This document shows, piece by piece, positions 24,132-33,765 of a DNA stretch of 64,000 nt. The position numbers and the translations under genes were made by a program. Location of the stretch: assembly GCF_005871205.1 (NCBI RefSeq), contig NZ_SWKM01000011.1, positions 992,001 through 1,056,000 on the forward strand. The letters are read 5' to 3'. Numbering within the stretch: position 1 is the stretch's first letter; each line of letters begins with the position of its first letter. This DNA comes from Marinobacter alexandrii. Its GTDB lineage: Bacteria; Pseudomonadota; Gammaproteobacteria; Pseudomonadales; Oleiphilaceae. Under the pieces are notes generated by a model, which was not told the origin of the DNA, did not search any database, and worked only from the letters and a program-made list of their open reading frames with translations.

Positions 24132-25780
24132 TGACTGGTCCCCCCGTGGGCGCGTTTGGGTAGATACAGGGTAAAGCGGCTGCCGCCGGTGGTGAGATTC
24201 TCGACCGTGACCGAGCCGCCCCACCGGTTCAGGAACTGGCTCACCAGATGCAGGCCGTAGCCATGGGCGGTGCCGGTTTTGGTGCTGACACCTTTTTCAA
24301 AGATTCGCTCCCGGTCAGCGTCCGGAACACCGGCGCCCTGATCTTCCACCTCGAAGATCAGGTCGTCGCCAAGATCGGTCATCGACAGTGAAACCTGCCC
24401 GCCTTCGCCGGTCACCAGGCGCGTGGCTTCCAGGGCGTTATCGATCAGGTTGCCGAGTACGCTCACCAGCTGCTCTCGGGGCAGGTCGGCTGGTACGTGG
24501 GCCATCTGGCTGCCAGGGTCGATGTTCAGCACCAGCCCCATTTCCCGGGCCCGGTTGTACTTGCCGAGCAGGCAGCCGGCAATGACCGGGTCGGGCACCG
24601 CTTCGAGCAACAGCTGAATCAGTGCCTGATGATCGCTGACCTCACTGCCAATTAGGCTCAGTGCCTCGTCGGTGGCGCCAATCTGGATCAGACCGGCGAT
24701 GGTGTGCAGCTTGTTGGAGTATTCGTGGGTCTGGCTGCGCAAGGTATCCGCGTATTGCTGGATCCGGGTGAGCTGGCGGCTGACCTGATCCACTTCGTCC
24801 CGCAGCCGGAAACTGGCCACCACGCCGATAATGTCGTCGCCCTCGCGGACCGGCAGCCGGTTGACGATCATCTGGCGGTTTCTGAGCCAGACTTCCCGGT
24901 CAAAATCCGGCTGCCCGGTGGTCAGAACCGACATCAGGTCGCTCTCCGGCAGCACTTCAAGGATTGGCTTGCCGGCCAGGGCCATGTCCGGTTCCAGGCC
25001 CAGGGTGTTCAGGGCGGTGCGGTTCACCGTGGTGATGATGCCGTCACGATTAATGGCAATGATGCCCTCGCGCACCGATTGCAGGGTGGCATCCCGCTCC
25101 TGGAACAGCCGGGCGATTTCTTCCGGTTCCAGCCCGAAGATGGCCTGTTTAAAGCGACTGGCGATGATAATGGCGGCGAGGACGCTGACCAACAGCATCA
25201 CGCCGACCACACCATAGAGCACGAAATTGTAGCGCTGGATGGTGGTTTCGACCTGGTCGACGCCATAGCCAACCGACACGATGCCAACAATGTCCCCGTT
25301 GGCGGGATTGATCACTGGAGCCTTGCCGCGCATGGATTCGCCGAGACTGCCGAAGGCCCGGGCAATGTAGGCCTGACCCTCGACCAGGGCGAGGTGACCG
25401 GTGTCGCCGTCATCGTCGGCCATGGAGTAGCCGAGGCGTGTCGGATCGGGATGGGCCAGGCGCACCGCCTGGTCGTCACCAATGACAATAAACAGGGCTT
25501 CGTTGGTCTCGGTCAGCCGGTTGGCCAACCGATTCAGGCTGCCGGTGTCGCGTCGCTCTACGCCCTCGATTACTGCCGGCGTGGCGGCCACGGTCTTGGC
25601 GACCATCAATGCCCGCTGACCGATTTCCTCATACAGGGATTCGCTCAGATAGTACCCGGCAAAGACACCAATCAACGCTGTCTGCAGGGCGCTGACCAGG
25701 CCGAGGGTCAGAATCATTCGGGTTTTGATTTTGGTTTTTCGAAGCACTTCTCGAAACGCCGTGCAGGGGTTTGTTGTCAT
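24128..25780 (-). CDS. CitA/DcuS-type sensor histidine kinase
   Basis: A 550-residue membrane kinase. It has TM1 (about 23-42), a periplasmic PDC/sCache domain (45-185) with YGYSMADDD-like and AYIARAFGSLGESMRG segments, TM2 (190-207), a cytoplasmic PAS (225-330), an H box RSQTHEYSNKLHTIAGLIQ with H352, and an HATPase_c domain ending YGLHLVSQFLNRWGGSVTVE. This class senses di- and tricarboxylates directly through the Cache domain. It is co-transcribed with the response regulator and divergent from the tricarboxylate transporter genes, which strongly suggests it controls their expression. Confidence 0.92.
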   Translation of the reverse strand: MTTNPCTAFREVLRKTKIKTRMILTLGLVSALQTALIGVFAGYYLSESLYEEIGQRALMVAKTVAATPAVIEGVERRDTGSLNRLANRLTETNEALFIVIGDDQAVRLAHPDPTRLGYSMADDDGDTGHLALVEGQAYIARAFGSLGESMRGKAPVINPANGDIVGIVSVGYGVDQVETTIQRYNFVLYGVVGVMLLVSVLAAIIIASRFKQAIFGLEPEEIARLFQERDATLQSVREGIIAINRDGIITTVNRTALNTLGLEPDMALAGKPILEVLPESDLMSVLTTGQPDFDREVWLRNRQMIVNRLPVREGDDIIGVVASFRLRDEVDQVSRQLTRIQQYADTLRSQTHEYSNKLHTIAGLIQIGATDEALSLIGSEVSDHQALIQLLLEAVPDPVIAGCLLGKYNRAREMGLVLNIDPGSQMAHVPADLPREQLVSVLGNLIDNALEATRLVTGEGGQVSLSMTDLGDDLIFEVEDQGAGVPDADRERIFEKGVSTKTGTAHGYGLHLVSQFLNRWGGSVTVENLTTGGSRFTLYLPKRAHGGTSH

Positions 25781-25820
25781 TTTGATTCAGGTTAAAGCAC
25801 CACGGCTGTTTTTGCCCGTG

Positions 25821-25882
25821 AACTTTATGCACAAAAAAGCCTTTAGGTTCTTTATAGGTATTTACGCGCACAAACTTTAGGC
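25821..25882. promoter_or_regulatory. repeated CTTTA motifs in the kinase/tctC divergent region
   Basis: AACTTTATGC (25821-25830) and AACTTTAGGC (25873-25882) are direct repeats 52 bases apart, about five helical turns, with a further CCTTTAGG between them at 25840. They are candidate binding sites for the divergent response regulator; purely a sequence-pattern inference. Confidence 0.3.
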
Positions 25883-25985
25883 ATTCGGTGATCGCTTCTA
25901 GTCTATGGCTGAATGGCTCCCACAGCACGTTTATCGAGCGGCGAAACAGAGGAGCTATCACAACAACAAACCAGAGGTGAACCCA

Positions 25986-26963
25986 ATGATGATCAAGCGA
26001 ACCCTGTCTTTTGTAGCCATGGCTGCCTTTAGTGTTTCCGCGCTGGCCTGGCAACCCTCCGGCAAGGTGGAATGTATCGCCCCGGCGGATCCGGGCGGCG
26101 GCTGGGATTTTACCTGCCGTAGCGTCGGCAACGTCATGCAGGAACTCGGCCTGGTGGAAGGCAGTGTCCAGACCGTCAACATGGCTGGTGCCGGCGGTGG
26201 CGTTGCCTACGCCCACACCGTCAGCAAGCGTGCCGACGATGACAAGCTGATTGTCGCCGCATCTACCGCAACCACCACCCGCCTGGCCCAGAAGCAGTTT
26301 CCGGGCATGGACGCCGGCATGGTGAAGTGGGTCGGTGCCCTGGGCGCTGACTACGGCATCATTGCCGTGTCCAAAGACTCCGAGTACCAGAACCTGAATC
26401 AGCTCTTCGAAGCCGTGAAGGCCAATCCAAAGTCGGTCAAGTTTTCCGGCGGCAGCGCCCGCGGCGGCTGGGACCACCTGAAAGTACTGATCGCTGCCAA
26501 GGCGGCCGGTGTTGAGAAACTCCCTTCCATTCCCTACCTGTCGTACAACAACGGTGGTGAGGCCATGACCCAGGTCGTGGGTGGCCAGGTTGATGCCTTC
26601 ACCGGTGACGTCTCCGAAGCAACCGGCTTCATGGACTCCGGTGACCTGCGAGTGCTGGCGGTTCTGTCTGAAGAGCGCCTGCCCGGTAAGTTCAGCCACA
26701 TTCCGACGGCCCGCGAGCAGGGTATCGATGCCCTGGGCCCGAACTGGCGTGGCTTCTATATGCCGGAAGGCGCCTCTGAGGAATCCAAGGAATACTGGGT
26801 AGCCGCTGTGGACACGCTGTACGCCAGCGAAGAGTGGAAAAAGGTGATGAAGAGCAACGGGCTGATCCCGTTCCACCCGCCGGCGAACGAGTTTGAAAGC
26901 TTCGTGCGTCAGCAGGTGAAGGACATCGAAACCCTGTCTCGTGAAATCGGGCTGCTGAAATGA
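25986..26963 (+). CDS. tctC: tripartite tricarboxylate transporter substrate-binding protein
   Basis: About 325 residues from the ATG at 25986, which has GAGGTG 6 bases upstream; upstream in-frame codons are leader. A signal peptide (MMIKRTLSFVAMAAFSVSA) precedes the Bug/TctC fold: GKVECIAPADPGGGWDFTCR, VNMAGAGGGVAYAHTVSKR, VKFSGGSARGGWDHLKV and GQVDAFTGDVSEATGFMDSG. It captures a carboxylate in the periplasm for TctAB. First gene of the tctC-tctB-tctA operon, overlapping tctB by 4 bases. Confidence 0.93.
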   Translation: MMIKRTLSFVAMAAFSVSALAWQPSGKVECIAPADPGGGWDFTCRSVGNVMQELGLVEGSVQTVNMAGAGGGVAYAHTVSKRADDDKLIVAASTATTTRLAQKQFPGMDAGMVKWVGALGADYGIIAVSKDSEYQNLNQLFEAVKANPKSVKFSGGSARGGWDHLKVLIAAKAAGVEKLPSIPYLSYNNGGEAMTQVVGGQVDAFTGDVSEATGFMDSGDLRVLAVLSEERLPGKFSHIPTAREQGIDALGPNWRGFYMPEGASEESKEYWVAAVDTLYASEEWKKVMKSNGLIPFHPPANEFESFVRQQVKDIETLSREIGLLK

Positions 26964-27406
26964 CAGGTTTTGGTGATCGGATCCTCGGCTTGGGCCTTCT
27001 GGTCCTCGCCGTTGCCTACGGCTGGGCTGCGCAGCAGTGGCCCGAGCCGTTTGGCGGCGCCGAGGGTGTGGGCCCGGAAACGTTTCCCACCATCCTTGCC
27101 TTTGTGTTGGTCATCGGCAGCCTGTACCTGATGGTCAAGCCTGACCCCGATGCCCAGTGGCCAGTGCGCAAAACCGCGCTGGAACTGGTGACCTCGGTGG
27201 TGGTGCTGATCGTCTACGCGCTGCTGATGGAACCCCTGGGCTTCATTATCTCGACCACGCTGGCGGTTGGTACGCTCAGCTGGCGCATGGGCGCGAGGCC
27301 ACGCATGGCGTTTATTACTGGTCTGATCAGTGCGGTGGTGGTGTTTGTGCTGTTTAACTACGGCCTGGACCTGAGTCTGCCTGCCGGCCTGCTGGAGGTG
27401 GAGTGA
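26960..27406 (+). CDS. tctB: tripartite tricarboxylate transporter small membrane subunit
   Basis: A 148-residue protein with four hydrophobic segments, matching TctB: MTGFGDRILGLGLLVLAVAY, ETFPTILAFVLVIGSLYLMV, a central helix LVTSVVVLIVYALLMEPLGF, and FITGLISAVVVFVLFNYGLD. TctB forms the small membrane component with TctA. It starts in an ATGA overlap with tctC and its stop shares a base with the tctA ATG. Confidence 0.92.
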   Translation: MTGFGDRILGLGLLVLAVAYGWAAQQWPEPFGGAEGVGPETFPTILAFVLVIGSLYLMVKPDPDAQWPVRKTALELVTSVVVLIVYALLMEPLGFIISTTLAVGTLSWRMGARPRMAFITGLISAVVVFVLFNYGLDLSLPAGLLEVE

Positions 27407-28932
27407 TGGAAACCCTTGGCTTTTTGATGGAAGGGTTTGCCGTCGCGCTCACCCCCTATAACCTGATGTTCGCGCTGTTCGGGGCCTTCGTGGGCACCCT
27501 GATCGGCTGTCTGCCCGGCCTGGGCCCGGCCAACGGTGTTGCCATCCTGATCCCGCTGGCCTTTACCCTGGGGCTGCCGCCGGAAACCGCCATGATCCTG
27601 CTGACCGCGGTCTACGCCGGTGCCATGTACGGTGGCCGGATATCCTCGATCCTGCTCAATATTCCCGGTGACGAGCCGGCAATGATGACCTGTCTCGACG
27701 GCTACCCCATGGCCCAGAAAGGCCGTGCTGCCGATGCCCTGGCGATTTCCGCCGTGGCGTCTTTTGCCGGTGGCCTGATCGGTACCATTGGTCTGATCAT
27801 GCTGGCTCCGATCCTGGCCAAGTTTGCCCTGACCTTTGGCCCGGCTGAGTACTTTGCGCTGTTCCTTCTGGCCTTTGCCACCCTCGGCGGCATTACCGGC
27901 AAGAACCCGATGAAAACGGTCATTGCCGCCACCATCGGCATCATGATCTCCACCGTGGGTATCGACATCTCCACTGGCACCCAGCGCTACACCTTTGGTG
28001 TGCTGGAGCTGTATGAGGGCATCGACTTCATCCTGGCGATCGTGGGTCTGTTTGCCATTTCCGAGCTGCTGTTCTTCGTGGAATCCCGGGTTGGCGGCGG
28101 CCGCGAAAAGATCAACGTGGGCAAGCTGACCCTGAGCTTCAAGGAGCTGGTCAGCACCATCCCGACCCAGTTGCGCGGCGGTGTACTCGGCTTTATCGCC
28201 GGGGTATTGCCAGGCGCCGGGGCGTCTCTGGGCAGCTTCATCAGCTACACCCTGGAAAAGCAGGTGCTGGGCAAGAAGGGCAAGTTTGGCGAAGGCGATA
28301 TTCGCGGCGTGGTCGCGCCGGAAGCCGGTAACAACGGCGCCTCTTCAGGTGCGTTGGTGCCGATGCTGACCCTGGGTGTGCCGGGCAGTGGCACCACGGC
28401 GGTACTGCTGGCCATGCTGATCTCCCTGAACATCACGCCGGGCCCGCTGATGTTCACCCAGAACGCTGACATTGTCTGGGGTGTCATCGCGGCACTGCTG
28501 ATCGGTAACGTCATGCTGTTGCTACTCAACATCCCGCTGGTGGGCTTCTTCGTGAAGCTGCTGTCGGTGCCACCGATGTACCTGCTGCCGATTGTCACCA
28601 TGGTGGCGTTCGTGGGCATCTACTCCATCAGTCACAGCACCTTTGACCTGTATTTCATGGTGGCCTTTGGTATCGCGGGTTACTTCCTGCGCAAGCTGGA
28701 AATTCCGCTGGTGCCGATCATTCTGGGTCTGTTGTTGGGGCCCGAAATGGAGAAGAACCTGGGCCACGCGTTGATCCTGTCCGACGGTTCCTGGGGCATT
28801 CTCTGGGGTAGCCCGCTGGCCGTGGGTCTCTGGGTGGTTGCCGGTCTTGGCCTGGTACTGCCGTATGTGGTCGGGCCACTGCTGCGCCGGCGCATGAATG
28901 CGGCCATGAAGGAAAGCCCGGTCAGCGACTGA
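27406..28932 (+). CDS. tctA: tripartite tricarboxylate transporter large permease subunit
   Basis: About 508 residues, starting at the ATG at 27406 (GGAGG 7 bases upstream); a GTG one codon earlier is less well spaced. About 11-12 helices. TctA signatures: GTLIGCLPGLGPANGVAILI near the start, GAMYGGRISSILLNIPGDEP, and the internal duplicate GVLPGAGASLGSFISY with GVPGSGTTAVLLAMLI. It forms the Na+-driven permease for the carboxylate bound by TctC. The last codons form a GC-rich hairpin around the stop (28917-28937). Confidence 0.94.
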   Translation: METLGFLMEGFAVALTPYNLMFALFGAFVGTLIGCLPGLGPANGVAILIPLAFTLGLPPETAMILLTAVYAGAMYGGRISSILLNIPGDEPAMMTCLDGYPMAQKGRAADALAISAVASFAGGLIGTIGLIMLAPILAKFALTFGPAEYFALFLLAFATLGGITGKNPMKTVIAATIGIMISTVGIDISTGTQRYTFGVLELYEGIDFILAIVGLFAISELLFFVESRVGGGREKINVGKLTLSFKELVSTIPTQLRGGVLGFIAGVLPGAGASLGSFISYTLEKQVLGKKGKFGEGDIRGVVAPEAGNNGASSGALVPMLTLGVPGSGTTAVLLAMLISLNITPGPLMFTQNADIVWGVIAALLIGNVMLLLLNIPLVGFFVKLLSVPPMYLLPIVTMVAFVGIYSISHSTFDLYFMVAFGIAGYFLRKLEIPLVPIILGLLLGPEMEKNLGHALILSDGSWGILWGSPLAVGLWVVAGLGLVLPYVVGPLLRRRMNAAMKESPVSD

Positions 28933-28976
28933 CCGGGTAGTGAAAGTCACGCCTTAGGCGATCTGTTGTCAGCTTT

Positions 28977-29014
28977 GCACCGGGCTTCCCCTTTAGGATG
29001 TCCGGTGCTTTTTT
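28977..29014 (+). terminator. intrinsic terminator of the tct operon
   Basis: GCACCGG (28977-28983) pairs with CCGGTGC (29002-29008) and is followed directly by TTTTTT. A second hairpin, CCCGGTCA/TGACCGGG at 28917-28937, spans the tctA stop codon but lacks a T-run. Confidence 0.8.
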
Positions 29015-29149
29015 ATTTCCCCGGCATAAATCCCGGGTCCCTCGCACTTCTACTGCCTGCGCCACTGTTTTCTACCCGCCTCCCCCCATGAGCGATTTTT
29101 CCGACGGGATGGTAGGCTACTTCCAATCCAAATATGAGGTTTAGTCGAT

Positions 29150-30385
29150 ATGAGCGCATCTGTGTTCGATGCTTTTACCCTGCCATCCGGCCACACCCTG
29201 AAGAATCGCCTGGTCAAAGCGGCGATGGAGGAGAATATGGCAGCGCCGGGGCAACTGCCTGGCGACGACCTGTTTAATCTCTATGACCAGTGGGCGGCGG
29301 GTGAAACTGGCCTGCTGATTACCGGCAATGTCATGGTGGACAGGCTGGCCATGACCGGTCCAGGTGGGGTGGCGCTTGAGCGTGACACGCCGTTGGCACC
29401 GTTCAAGGAGTGGGCGGCGGTCGCCCATGGCAAGGCTGCCAGCATCTGGATGCAGATCAATCATCCGGGCCGACAGGTGTTTCGGCGTATGGGTGGTCGT
29501 AACCTGGCGCCGTCGGCGGTTGGCTTGGATCTGGGCAAGCATTCGTCCTTGTTTGATGTTCCCAAGGCAATGTCCGAGGAAGAAATCGAAGACGTGATCC
29601 AGCGTTTTGCCGACACTGCGGTGCAGGCGCAGAACGCCGGTTTTGACGGTGTCGAAATCCACGCTGCCCATGGCTATCTGCTGGCCCAGTTTTTGTCACC
29701 GCTGAGCAACAAACGCTCGGACCGCTGGGGTGGTTCCCTGGAGAATCGGGCTAGGTTACTGCGCGAAGTGGTGACTCGAATTCGAGCTGCGGTTAAACCC
29801 GGATTTGCCGTGGCAGTGAAACTCAATTCGGCGGATTTCCAGCGTGGCGGTTTCGAGCTGAGCGATGCCCGTGAAGTGCTGGCGTCGCTGGAGGGGCTGG
29901 GTGTTGATCTGGTCGAGTTGTCCGGTGGCAGTTACGAGTCACCGGCGATGCAGGGTCGTACCGCCGATGGCCGCACCCTGGCCCGGGAGGCCTATTTCCT
30001 GGAATTTGCCCAGGCCCTTACCGATGCCTCGACCATCCCATTGATGGTCACCGGCGGTGTGCGCCGGTTGTCCGTGGCGCAGGAAGTATTGAATTCCGGT
30101 GTGGCCCTGGTGGGCATGGCGACCGCGCTGGCGCAGACTCCCGATCTGCCACGGCAATGGTCCACCGATGCCGAGGCCAGCGGCGAGATTTTGCAGGCGC
30201 GCTGGAAAGACAAGACGCTATCGGGTCTGGCCAATATGGCCATGGTTCGGCGTCAGTTGCGCAGGATGGGCGACGGGCTCCCGCCGGCCCGCCGATTATC
30301 AGCCATACTGTCGGTGGTTCTCGATCAGTATCGACTGGCCAAGCTGACCCGTTCGTATCGCAAGGCGCTTGGTCTGGATCAGTAA
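29150..30385 (+). CDS. NADH:flavin oxidoreductase/NADH oxidase family protein
   Basis: A 411-residue FMN-dependent TIM-barrel enzyme of the old yellow enzyme class II type. Motifs: LKNRLVKAAMEENMA near the start, WMQINHPGRQVFRR, GFDGVEIHAAHGYLLAQFLS with the His pair that binds the substrate carbonyl, NKRSDRWGGSLENRARLL, and the phosphate-binding MVTGGVRRLSVAQEVL with LVGMATALAQ. No C-terminal Fe-S/FAD domain as in 2,4-dienoyl-CoA reductase. Likely reduces activated C=C bonds with NAD(P)H; substrate unknown. Confidence 0.9.
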   Translation: MSASVFDAFTLPSGHTLKNRLVKAAMEENMAAPGQLPGDDLFNLYDQWAAGETGLLITGNVMVDRLAMTGPGGVALERDTPLAPFKEWAAVAHGKAASIWMQINHPGRQVFRRMGGRNLAPSAVGLDLGKHSSLFDVPKAMSEEEIEDVIQRFADTAVQAQNAGFDGVEIHAAHGYLLAQFLSPLSNKRSDRWGGSLENRARLLREVVTRIRAAVKPGFAVAVKLNSADFQRGGFELSDAREVLASLEGLGVDLVELSGGSYESPAMQGRTADGRTLAREAYFLEFAQALTDASTIPLMVTGGVRRLSVAQEVLNSGVALVGMATALAQTPDLPRQWSTDAEASGEILQARWKDKTLSGLANMAMVRRQLRRMGDGLPPARRLSAILSVVLDQYRLAKLTRSYRKALGLDQ

Positions 30386-30450
30386 GTTACCGGTTGAAAG
30401 AGTACGGACCAGAACAGCAATCCACTAGAGTGAGTTTAGGAGGCAATGCG

Positions 30451-31122
30451 TTGAACGTCATGGTACTGGGAGCCACCGGACTGACAGGGGCGGCAGTGGT
30501 CGAGAAACTGCTGGAACGGCCGGAGGTGACTTCGGTGATAGCGCCGGTGCGTCGCCGGGTTGGCCTTGAACACCACAAGCTGATCCAGCATCAGGTGGAT
30601 TTTGACGATCTGGAGGCCAGTGCTGATCTGTTCGCCGTAGATGTAATCGTTTGCTGTCTGGGCACCACCATCAAGAAGGCAGGCTCGCGCGAGCAGTTCC
30701 GTAAGGTGGATTTCGGCTACAGCCTGGAGGCCGCGCGCCTGGGTCGAGCAGCCGGTGCCCGGGCGTTCATTTTGATGTCCGCCATTGGCGCGTCCTCGGA
30801 TTCCACCATTTTCTATAACAGGGTCAAGGGCGAACTCGAAGACGCAGTGCGCGAACTCGGCTACCCCTACCTTTCGGTCTACCATCCCAGCCTGTTGCTC
30901 GGTGATCGGCAGGAACAGCGCACCGCCGAAGCCCTGGGTATCAAGCTGATGCCCCTGGTGAATCGGGTCTTGCTCGGCCCGCTGGAAAAATACCGTGGCG
31001 TGCAGGCGGCCACCGTGGCTCAGGCCATGGCCAACGAAGTCTGTGCACTGGGAACGGAAGCACCAGCGGAACCTGTCCAGCACCTGCGCGATTATCCCGA
31101 GATCCAGAAACTGGCGGGCTAG
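30451..31122 (+). CDS. NAD(P)-binding Rossmann-fold protein (HTATIP2/YwnB-like)
   Basis: About 223 residues. The frame is open far upstream inside the preceding gene, but AGGAGG lies 6 bases before a TTG at 30451, giving MNVMVLGATGLTGAAVVEKL. The dinucleotide motif GATGLTG is followed by DVIVCCLGTTIKKAGSREQF, FILMSAIGASSDSTIFYNRV and KGELEDAVRELGYPYLSVYHPSLLLG, as in atypical SDR proteins related to TIP30. Probably an oxidoreductase or regulator; no substrate predicted. Confidence 0.85.
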   Translation: MNVMVLGATGLTGAAVVEKLLERPEVTSVIAPVRRRVGLEHHKLIQHQVDFDDLEASADLFAVDVIVCCLGTTIKKAGSREQFRKVDFGYSLEAARLGRAAGARAFILMSAIGASSDSTIFYNRVKGELEDAVRELGYPYLSVYHPSLLLGDRQEQRTAEALGIKLMPLVNRVLLGPLEKYRGVQAATVAQAMANEVCALGTEAPAEPVQHLRDYPEIQKLAG

Positions 31123-31192
31123 CCCGCCTTACTTTCCGGCCAGAATCCAGCCTTCGGTTCGGCAGAGTGAGCATTCTGTAACTAAGTAAGTG

Positions 31193-31215
31193 CCGATCAG
31201 CAATTGATCGGTTTG
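31193..31215 (+). terminator. hairpin after the NAD(P)-binding protein gene
   Basis: CCGATCA-GCAAT-TGATCGG is a perfect 7-bp stem with a 5-base loop followed by TTTGTTTG, 70 bases after the stop codon. Confidence 0.6.
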
Positions 31216-31312
31216 TTTGAACACCTCTCCGCTTTTCCCTCCCCACACTCATGACCAAGAAGCCCGTTTGAAAATTTGACGGGAGTGATTGATTTTTGAT
31301 CGACTCTAAAAT

Positions 31313-31331
31313 ACGATACGTTTTGTATCGT
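31313..31331. promoter_or_regulatory. 19-bp palindrome upstream of the CoA-transferase gene, candidate IclR operator
   Basis: ACGATAC-GTTTT-GTATCGT is perfect over 7-bp arms and lies 40 bases upstream of the CoA-transferase ATG. The IclR gene at the other end of the two-gene unit is the obvious candidate to bind it. Confidence 0.5.
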
Positions 31332-31370
31332 TTTAAGAAATTAACAACAACGAAATAGCGGAGAGCTTTT

Positions 31371-32639
31371 ATGGCTCAATCGAACGAAACAGAAAACAAA
31401 CCAGGCCCTCTTTCCGGAATAACTGTGCTGGATTTTTCTCGTGTGCTTGCCGGCCCCTATTGCACCATGGTCCTGGCCGATTTGGGTGCTCGGGTAATCA
31501 AGGTGGAGCGATTTGGCACCGGTGATGACACCCGCGCATTCGGACCTTTTGTTAACGAAGAGTCCGCCTATTTCATGTGTTTCAATCGCGGCAAGGAAAG
31601 CATATCGCTGGATATCAAATCGCCGCGCGACCGTGAGCTGCTGGAGCGTCTCCTGGACAGCAGCGACGTCTTGGTTGAGAACTTTCGTCCCGGCGTCATG
31701 GAGCGTCTCGGGTACGGTCCGGAGCGACTCGCGAAGACGCATCCCCACATCGTTTACACCTCAATCTCCGGCTTTGGCCACAGCGGCCCGTTCAGTGAAC
31801 TGCCAGGCTATGACATGGTGGTTCAGGCCATGGGGGGCGTGATGAGTTTGACTGGTTGGCCCGATGGCGAGCCTGCACGTGTGGGTACCAGCTTTGGCGA
31901 TTTGGGAGCAGCGCTGTTCGGCGTCGTGGGTATTCTGGCTGCACTGCACAGCCGAAACCGGGATGCTCAAGGTTCTCGTGTCGACATTGGTATGCTCGAT
32001 TGCCAGGCGGCACTCATGGAAACCGCTCTGGCACGCTACGACGTCGAGGGCAAGGTTCCGACGCGCACAGGCGACAATCACCCCTCGCTTGCTCCTTTCG
32101 AAACCTTTATGGCGGAGGACGGAAAGTTCGTAATCTGTGCGGGTAATGACACCTTGTTTTTGCTGATGGCTGATGCGCTCGGCTCGCCCCAGATGGCCCT
32201 AAAGCCAGAGTTTCTGACTAACGATTTGCGAGTGCAAAATCGAGCGCAGCTGGTCAAGGACGTGGAGAAGATCACCACATCAAAACCCATGCAGCACTGG
32301 ATTGACGCTTTGAATGAGGCCGGTGTTCCGTGTGCTCCGATCAATACCATTGATCGACTCTTCAGCAACCCGCAGCTTCTTGCCCGAAACATGATCGTCA
32401 AAGTAAAAGGCGAGGGTGATCGGGCTGTCAGAACCGCGGGGAATCCTATCAAGATGAGCACGATGTCCGAAATAGATCCTGAATCGCCAATTCGGGCACC
32501 GAGGCTCAATGAACATCGCGAGGCTATTCTGGCGGAATTGATGACCAAGTGCGGCGCCTATGCACCGACATCGCGTGCGCGCTCTGAGGCGGACGAGATC
32601 GAGGAAAACTCATTCTGTGAAACAGCCGCGAAAGCATAA
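31371..32639 (+). CDS. family III (CaiB/BaiF-type) CoA-transferase
   Basis: A 422-residue protein. Family III signatures: [69 protein letters not shown], and the catalytic Asp D148 in [14 protein letters not shown]. These enzymes move CoA between carboxylic acids through an enzyme-bound mixed anhydride. The C-terminal tail (about 25 residues, [14 protein letters not shown]) is extra. It is followed after 31 bases by an enoyl-CoA hydratase gene, which suggests activation of an acid to its CoA ester and then beta-oxidation-like steps. The acid is unknown. Confidence 0.92.
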   Translation: MAQSNETENKPGPLSGITVLDFSRVLAGPYCTMVLADLGARVIKVERFGTGDDTRAFGPFVNEESAYFMCFNRGKESISLDIKSPRDRELLERLLDSSDVLVENFRPGVMERLGYGPERLAKTHPHIVYTSISGFGHSGPFSELPGYDMVVQAMGGVMSLTGWPDGEPARVGTSFGDLGAALFGVVGILAALHSRNRDAQGSRVDIGMLDCQAALMETALARYDVEGKVPTRTGDNHPSLAPFETFMAEDGKFVICAGNDTLFLLMADALGSPQMALKPEFLTNDLRVQNRAQLVKDVEKITTSKPMQHWIDALNEAGVPCAPINTIDRLFSNPQLLARNMIVKVKGEGDRAVRTAGNPIKMSTMSEIDPESPIRAPRLNEHREAILAELMTKCGAYAPTSRARSEADEIEENSFCETAAKA

Positions 32640-32670
32640 CGCTCCACATCCGAGACATAGAGGAAAAACC

Positions 32671-33549
32671 ATGAAAACAAAAACCAACACTGTATCCAAG
32701 GAAGAGCAGGCCGATACCTCCCGCGAACAGGCCACGGCTCAGAAAGCGTCGAACGAAGAGGCAAAGCCGGCGGCTGATTCACCTGAAACCATCTTTGTTG
32801 AGCGTCGCGACCGCGTCGGTATCATCACGCTCCATCGCCCCAAGAGCCTGAACGCTCTGAACCGGCAATTGGCCCGCGAGGTGCTCCAGGCGCTCAAATC
32901 CTTTGACGCAGACGACAATGTCGGTGCGATCGTTATCACTGGCAGTGCGCGGGCGTTTGCCGCAGGTGCCGATATCGAAGAGATGGCGAACCTGACGTAC
33001 GCTGAGTTTTACTGTGACGATATCTTCGCGCCCTGGGATGAGCTGCGTTCAATCAGCAAGCCTATTATTGCAGCAGTTGGTGGCTACGCTCTGGGTGGCG
33101 GTTGTGAGTTGGCACTTATGTGCGATTTCATTATTGCTGCTGAGGATGCTCAGTTTGGCCAGCCGGAAATCAAGTTGGGCATTCTGCCTGGGATTGGCGG
33201 TTCTCAACGCCTTGCCAACGCTGTCGGTAAAGCCATGGCCATGGACTTGATTCTGACGGGGCGGACTATTGACGTTCACGAAGCGAAAGCCGTGGGCATG
33301 GTGGCGCGGGTTGTGCCCTCAAACGAGTTACTGCAGACCGCTCTTGAGGCCGCGCATACCATCGCCGGTTACAACTGCCCCGCGGTCCGTATGGCGAAGG
33401 AGTCCGTTAATGTTGCCTTCGAAACCAGTCTGACAGAAGGCATGCGCCACGAGCGTCGTCTGTTCCAGGCCGCTTTCGCCACCGAGGGCCAAAAAGAGGG
33501 AATGCATGCCTTTATCGCCAAGCGGGCACCTGTGTTCCGGCATCGCTAG
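32671..33549 (+). CDS. enoyl-CoA hydratase/isomerase family protein
   Basis: A 292-residue crotonase-fold protein from the ATG at 32671 with AGGAAA upstream. A 45-residue, Glu/Ala/Lys-rich and probably disordered N-terminal extension precedes the core, which begins [20 protein letters not shown]. The oxyanion loop is [14 protein letters not shown]. Both hydratase glutamates are present, in [12 protein letters not shown] and [20 protein letters not shown], supporting a true hydratase. The end [12 protein letters not shown] is family-typical. It works downstream of the CoA-transferase. Confidence 0.92.
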   Translation: MKTKTNTVSKEEQADTSREQATAQKASNEEAKPAADSPETIFVERRDRVGIITLHRPKSLNALNRQLAREVLQALKSFDADDNVGAIVITGSARAFAAGADIEEMANLTYAEFYCDDIFAPWDELRSISKPIIAAVGGYALGGGCELALMCDFIIAAEDAQFGQPEIKLGILPGIGGSQRLANAVGKAMAMDLILTGRTIDVHEAKAVGMVARVVPSNELLQTALEAAHTIAGYNCPAVRMAKESVNVAFETSLTEGMRHERRLFQAAFATEGQKEGMHAFIAKRAPVFRHR

Positions 33550-33584
33550 TAGACGGGTCGCCTTCAGCGTTTGAATTTTGTACC

Positions 33585-33608
33585 CACCGTCACCGAAAGG
33601 TGGCGGTG
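33585..33608 (+). terminator. hairpin after the enoyl-CoA hydratase gene
   Basis: CACCGTCACC-GAAA-GGTGGCGGTG forms a 10-bp stem (one G-T wobble) with a GAAA tetraloop, followed by TCCTTTCT. It separates the hydratase gene from the IclR gene. Confidence 0.6.
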
Positions 33609-33765
33609 TCCTTTCTGAGTATCCATCTTGCTACACAGACCGTTCCCCCGGTTTTTCCATACCGTCTTGCCCAAGTCCTCCCGGTGCTTCGCTCTACGCT
33701 TAATATTTTTCTGAGAAGCAATGCCTGCTTATAATGAGCGCACATATTCAGTGGCAGGTAAGAGC

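Noticed and set aside
24704..25795. 363-residue plus-strand frame opposite the sensor kinase gene
   Set aside because: Antisense shadow of a GC-rich, well-conserved kinase; His/Gln/Gly-rich composition and no motifs or ribosome site.
25629..26876. 415-residue minus-strand frame opposite tctC
   Set aside because: Antisense shadow; tctC has signal peptide, ribosome site and family sequence.
28917..28937. CCCGGTCA/TGACCGGG hairpin over the tctA stop as the operon terminator
   Set aside because: It lacks a T-run and overlaps the stop codon; the hairpin at 28977-29014 with TTTTTT is a better terminator.
33721..33765. IclR start at the upstream ATG
   Set aside because: Kept as a possibility, but a TATAAT hexamer at 33730-33735 would then lie inside the gene, and the family N-terminus begins near the later ATG.
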